64,000 nt of DNA. Origin: Apostichopus japonicus (lineage: Eukaryota > Echinodermata > Holothuroidea > Aspidochirotida > Stichopodidae). The stretch lies in contig NC_092573.1 in NCBI RefSeq assembly GCF_037975245.1, forward strand, positions 5,457,501 through 5,521,500, in the 5' to 3' direction. Made by a program: the position numbers and the translations under genes. How positions within the stretch are numbered: the first letter of the stretch is position 1; each line of letters begins with the position of its first letter. Positions 62,501 through 64,000 of the stretch are shown here, in pieces. Below the pieces are notes generated by a model, which saw nothing but the letters and a program-made list of their open reading frames with translations, was not told the DNA's origin and made no database searches.

Positions 62501-62605
62501 AGGAGTGGTCACCGAAGCAATCAATCGTATAACTTTCTCCGTGAACAATATTAACGCCACTGGGGGGTGTGTCGGAATTCGGCACGGCAGATATGTTGCA
62601 AGATC
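56523..62605 (-). CDS. Gene C: CCP-ZP membrane protein, 5' part not in window
   Basis: Seven exons join in phase: 62605-62426, 61450-61283, 60589-60399, 59923-59538, 58929-58821, 58472-58322 and 56674-56523. They give about 445 residues of C-terminal part. Two CCP modules come first (SCNISAVP...PPSCYG and DCSSLDAPVYG...TPVCTG), then a ZP module with ten cysteines: LYC, GTC, ACGTT, TEC in ZP-N and KRCYA, GCPAS, HCELKVC, GDC, SSC in ZP-C. RKRR then marks a furin-like site, followed by a membrane span (LLPGATIFSSVMSMLLLSVV and on) and a 16-residue tail. Exon lengths 180, 168, 191, 386, 109, 151 and 152 match B exons 6-12 (183, 180, 191, 389, 112, 151, 149) with equal phases, so it is a paralogue. 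The first visible exon needs an upstream partner, but nothing in 62606-64000 qualifies. In B the corresponding intron is only about 150 bp. Upstream exons must lie beyond the window or are lost. Role: probably a matrix-forming or recognition surface protein, by inference. Confidence 0.85.
62025..62297. mobile_element. Fold-back element (MITE-like), arms ~115 bp
   Basis: The left arm runs from ACAGTAACTACTATAAATTT through GTACCAGAGTAAAAACTGGA, TCGTGCT, AAATCGGTAGCA and ACAGTAAGAACTGGGGATA to GTGTAACCCC at about 62143. The right arm, from about 62171 (GGGATTACACATATCC), returns through TTCTTACTGTA, TGCTACCGATTTA, CAGCACGATCCAGTTTTTAC and GGTACAAAACTTTAAGATTG to AGTTACTGT near 62297. The arms are imperfect complements around a loop of about 27 bp. 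It lies in the intron between the two visible CCP exons of gene C. No coding capacity is seen. Confidence 0.8.
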
Positions 62606-64000
62606 CTTTGTGAAAGGAATAAAGTCAAGAAAAATTATCTCGGGTGTAAAAATGGCCTGACATGAGTAAACCAAAGGAATGGGGACAGCATATGATGAAA
62701 GCCAAACATGTTAGCCACCGTGGCCTAGGTGGTATGGTGGAATTGCATGACGAAATGAGTATGTAATTGAAACGGTTGATTTATATAAAAAAGAGGTTTC
62801 ACTTGGTATTTTATTTGCAGTGTAATAGACTACATCTGGCATTAGTACTACCCATAAACATTGCTCATTTTAGCGGCATGCCAATAGCGTGTATCACTAT
62901 AGAAAAGAAAAGGCATCTCAACGATATAAGGTGGCTTTCTAAGAGTCCTAGGCTAAACCAAATTAAATATGTAAAGAAAAACGAAGAAAGAAAACCAGTA
63001 ATATTGTTAAGTTCCAATTAAAGAGACAATGCAACGTGCATCGATATAAATCCTTTGTAAGAATTATGTGCCAAAAATGCTTTCAAGTAAAACTTGACAA
63101 TGTTGTTAGGTAAGCTTGTGTAATTGCAACCCAACAAATAAATAAATAAATTATAATAATAATGATCATAATAATAATTATAATCAAACAAATGATCATA
63201 ATAATAATCATAATTATAACAATACACAGCATAAATTGATAAGACAAGCTAATTAATATTTAAAGGTGTATGCATAAATTACAAACATGGGGCTTATTTT
63301 TCTAACAAGAGAGGGGTCTCTTGGTAACACCTTAATCTCTCACCATGCAGCACGATTTACGAGTAATTTACCTCACCCAAAATTCCATCCGAAATATTTA
63401 AACCAGAACCGAATAATATTGTTTATCTAAATGTACTTAACATTTCAAAGCCCTGTACGTCATTTTATTTATTTATTCAACTGAGGCGAACACACATAAG
63501 TTACCAAATTCTTTTTACCCTGATGACGAATATGATGATGACGACGAGGGAAAATTCCAACCTGACGTCACCATATTAATAAAACAGGATGGGTGACAAA
63601 TATGACAAATAAAACGACACAGGGAGTGGTTAACCCTCAGATACACTTGAGTAGGCGAAGTCCAAATACTCTACATTTTATGACTTCAGGTTGGTTAAAT
63701 GTATAGACAAGGCTAAAGGTCAACGGCTATATGAATATCCATAGCGAACTGCTAGAGTCTGCGGTGTTGTGTCAGTTGTTAAATGCCATTTTTTTATATA
63801 CATAATCCGATGATTATATTAGTTAGCGGTACAACCAATTATGATGTAGAAGCATGTATGGCGATGGGGCAGGGAAGGGAATATGATCACCCTTAAACAC
63901 GGTTTGCCGTGAATGAGATGGTTAATTAGCACAATAAATAAAAAAAACTGACAAAGATAATTAAGACAAATAAGAGGCGGGAGTGAGAGAGTGCTTCTTG
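62606..64000. other. Upstream of the first visible exon of gene C, no exon seen
   Basis: On the minus strand I looked for further CCP-coding or signal-peptide exons with donor sites and found none. Content is AT-rich, with (AAT)n-type simple repeat at about 63130-63230. If gene C is intact, this is intron sequence and its 5' exons lie beyond the window. Confidence 0.5.

Overview
The window is nuclear DNA from an animal. Coding exons are short, bounded by GT-AG splice sites and spread through long AT-rich introns full of microsatellites, minisatellites and decayed retroelements. An LRRC28-type gene, sushi (CCP) plus zona pellucida (ZP) membrane proteins, a tRNA-derived SINE and TTAGGG-type repeats fit a marine invertebrate deuterostome. 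An echinoderm such as a sea cucumber is my best guess, not proven. There is no bacterial, phage or CRISPR content.

Layout. 1-1.6 kb: upstream DNA with a small interstitial TTAGGG block around a perfect palindrome. 1.66-18.87 kb, plus strand: an eight-exon LRRC28-like leucine-rich-repeat gene whose exon joins I could follow in phase. Its 8 kb intron 6 carries, on the opposite strand, a divergent class A GPCR read in one open frame. 18.9-24.1 kb: repeat-rich DNA between convergent genes. 24.2-37.2 kb, minus strand: a complete 12-exon gene (gene B) for a 656-residue type I membrane protein with a signal peptide, five CCP modules, a ten-cysteine ZP module, a furin-like site, one membrane span and a short tail. 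40.9-44.3 kb, minus: gene A, a five-exon paralogue of the first five exons of B that ends in a stop after the third CCP. 51.75-52.8 kb, minus: a single-exon EamA/SLC35-type transporter. 56.5-62.6 kb, minus: gene C, whose seven visible exons match exons 6-12 of B; its 5' part is not in the window.

The main biological story is this CCP-ZP cluster. Genes A, B and C share exon lengths and intron phases. A supplies only the front half and C, as far as visible, only the back half of the B architecture. ZP modules polymerise into extracellular matrices after furin-type cleavage, and CCP modules mediate protein contacts, so surface coat, egg envelope or recognition roles are reasonable inferences. 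None is shown by the sequence.

The rest is mostly repeats: a 19-bp minisatellite with higher-order structure beside a splice donor of B, a SINE abutting another donor of B, a fold-back element in an intron of C, GC-rich elements inserted into local repeats, two LINE 3' ends, and many runs of nine or more G or C. Exon coordinates were assembled by eye from splice consensus, phase and homology; no alignment or transcript data were available.
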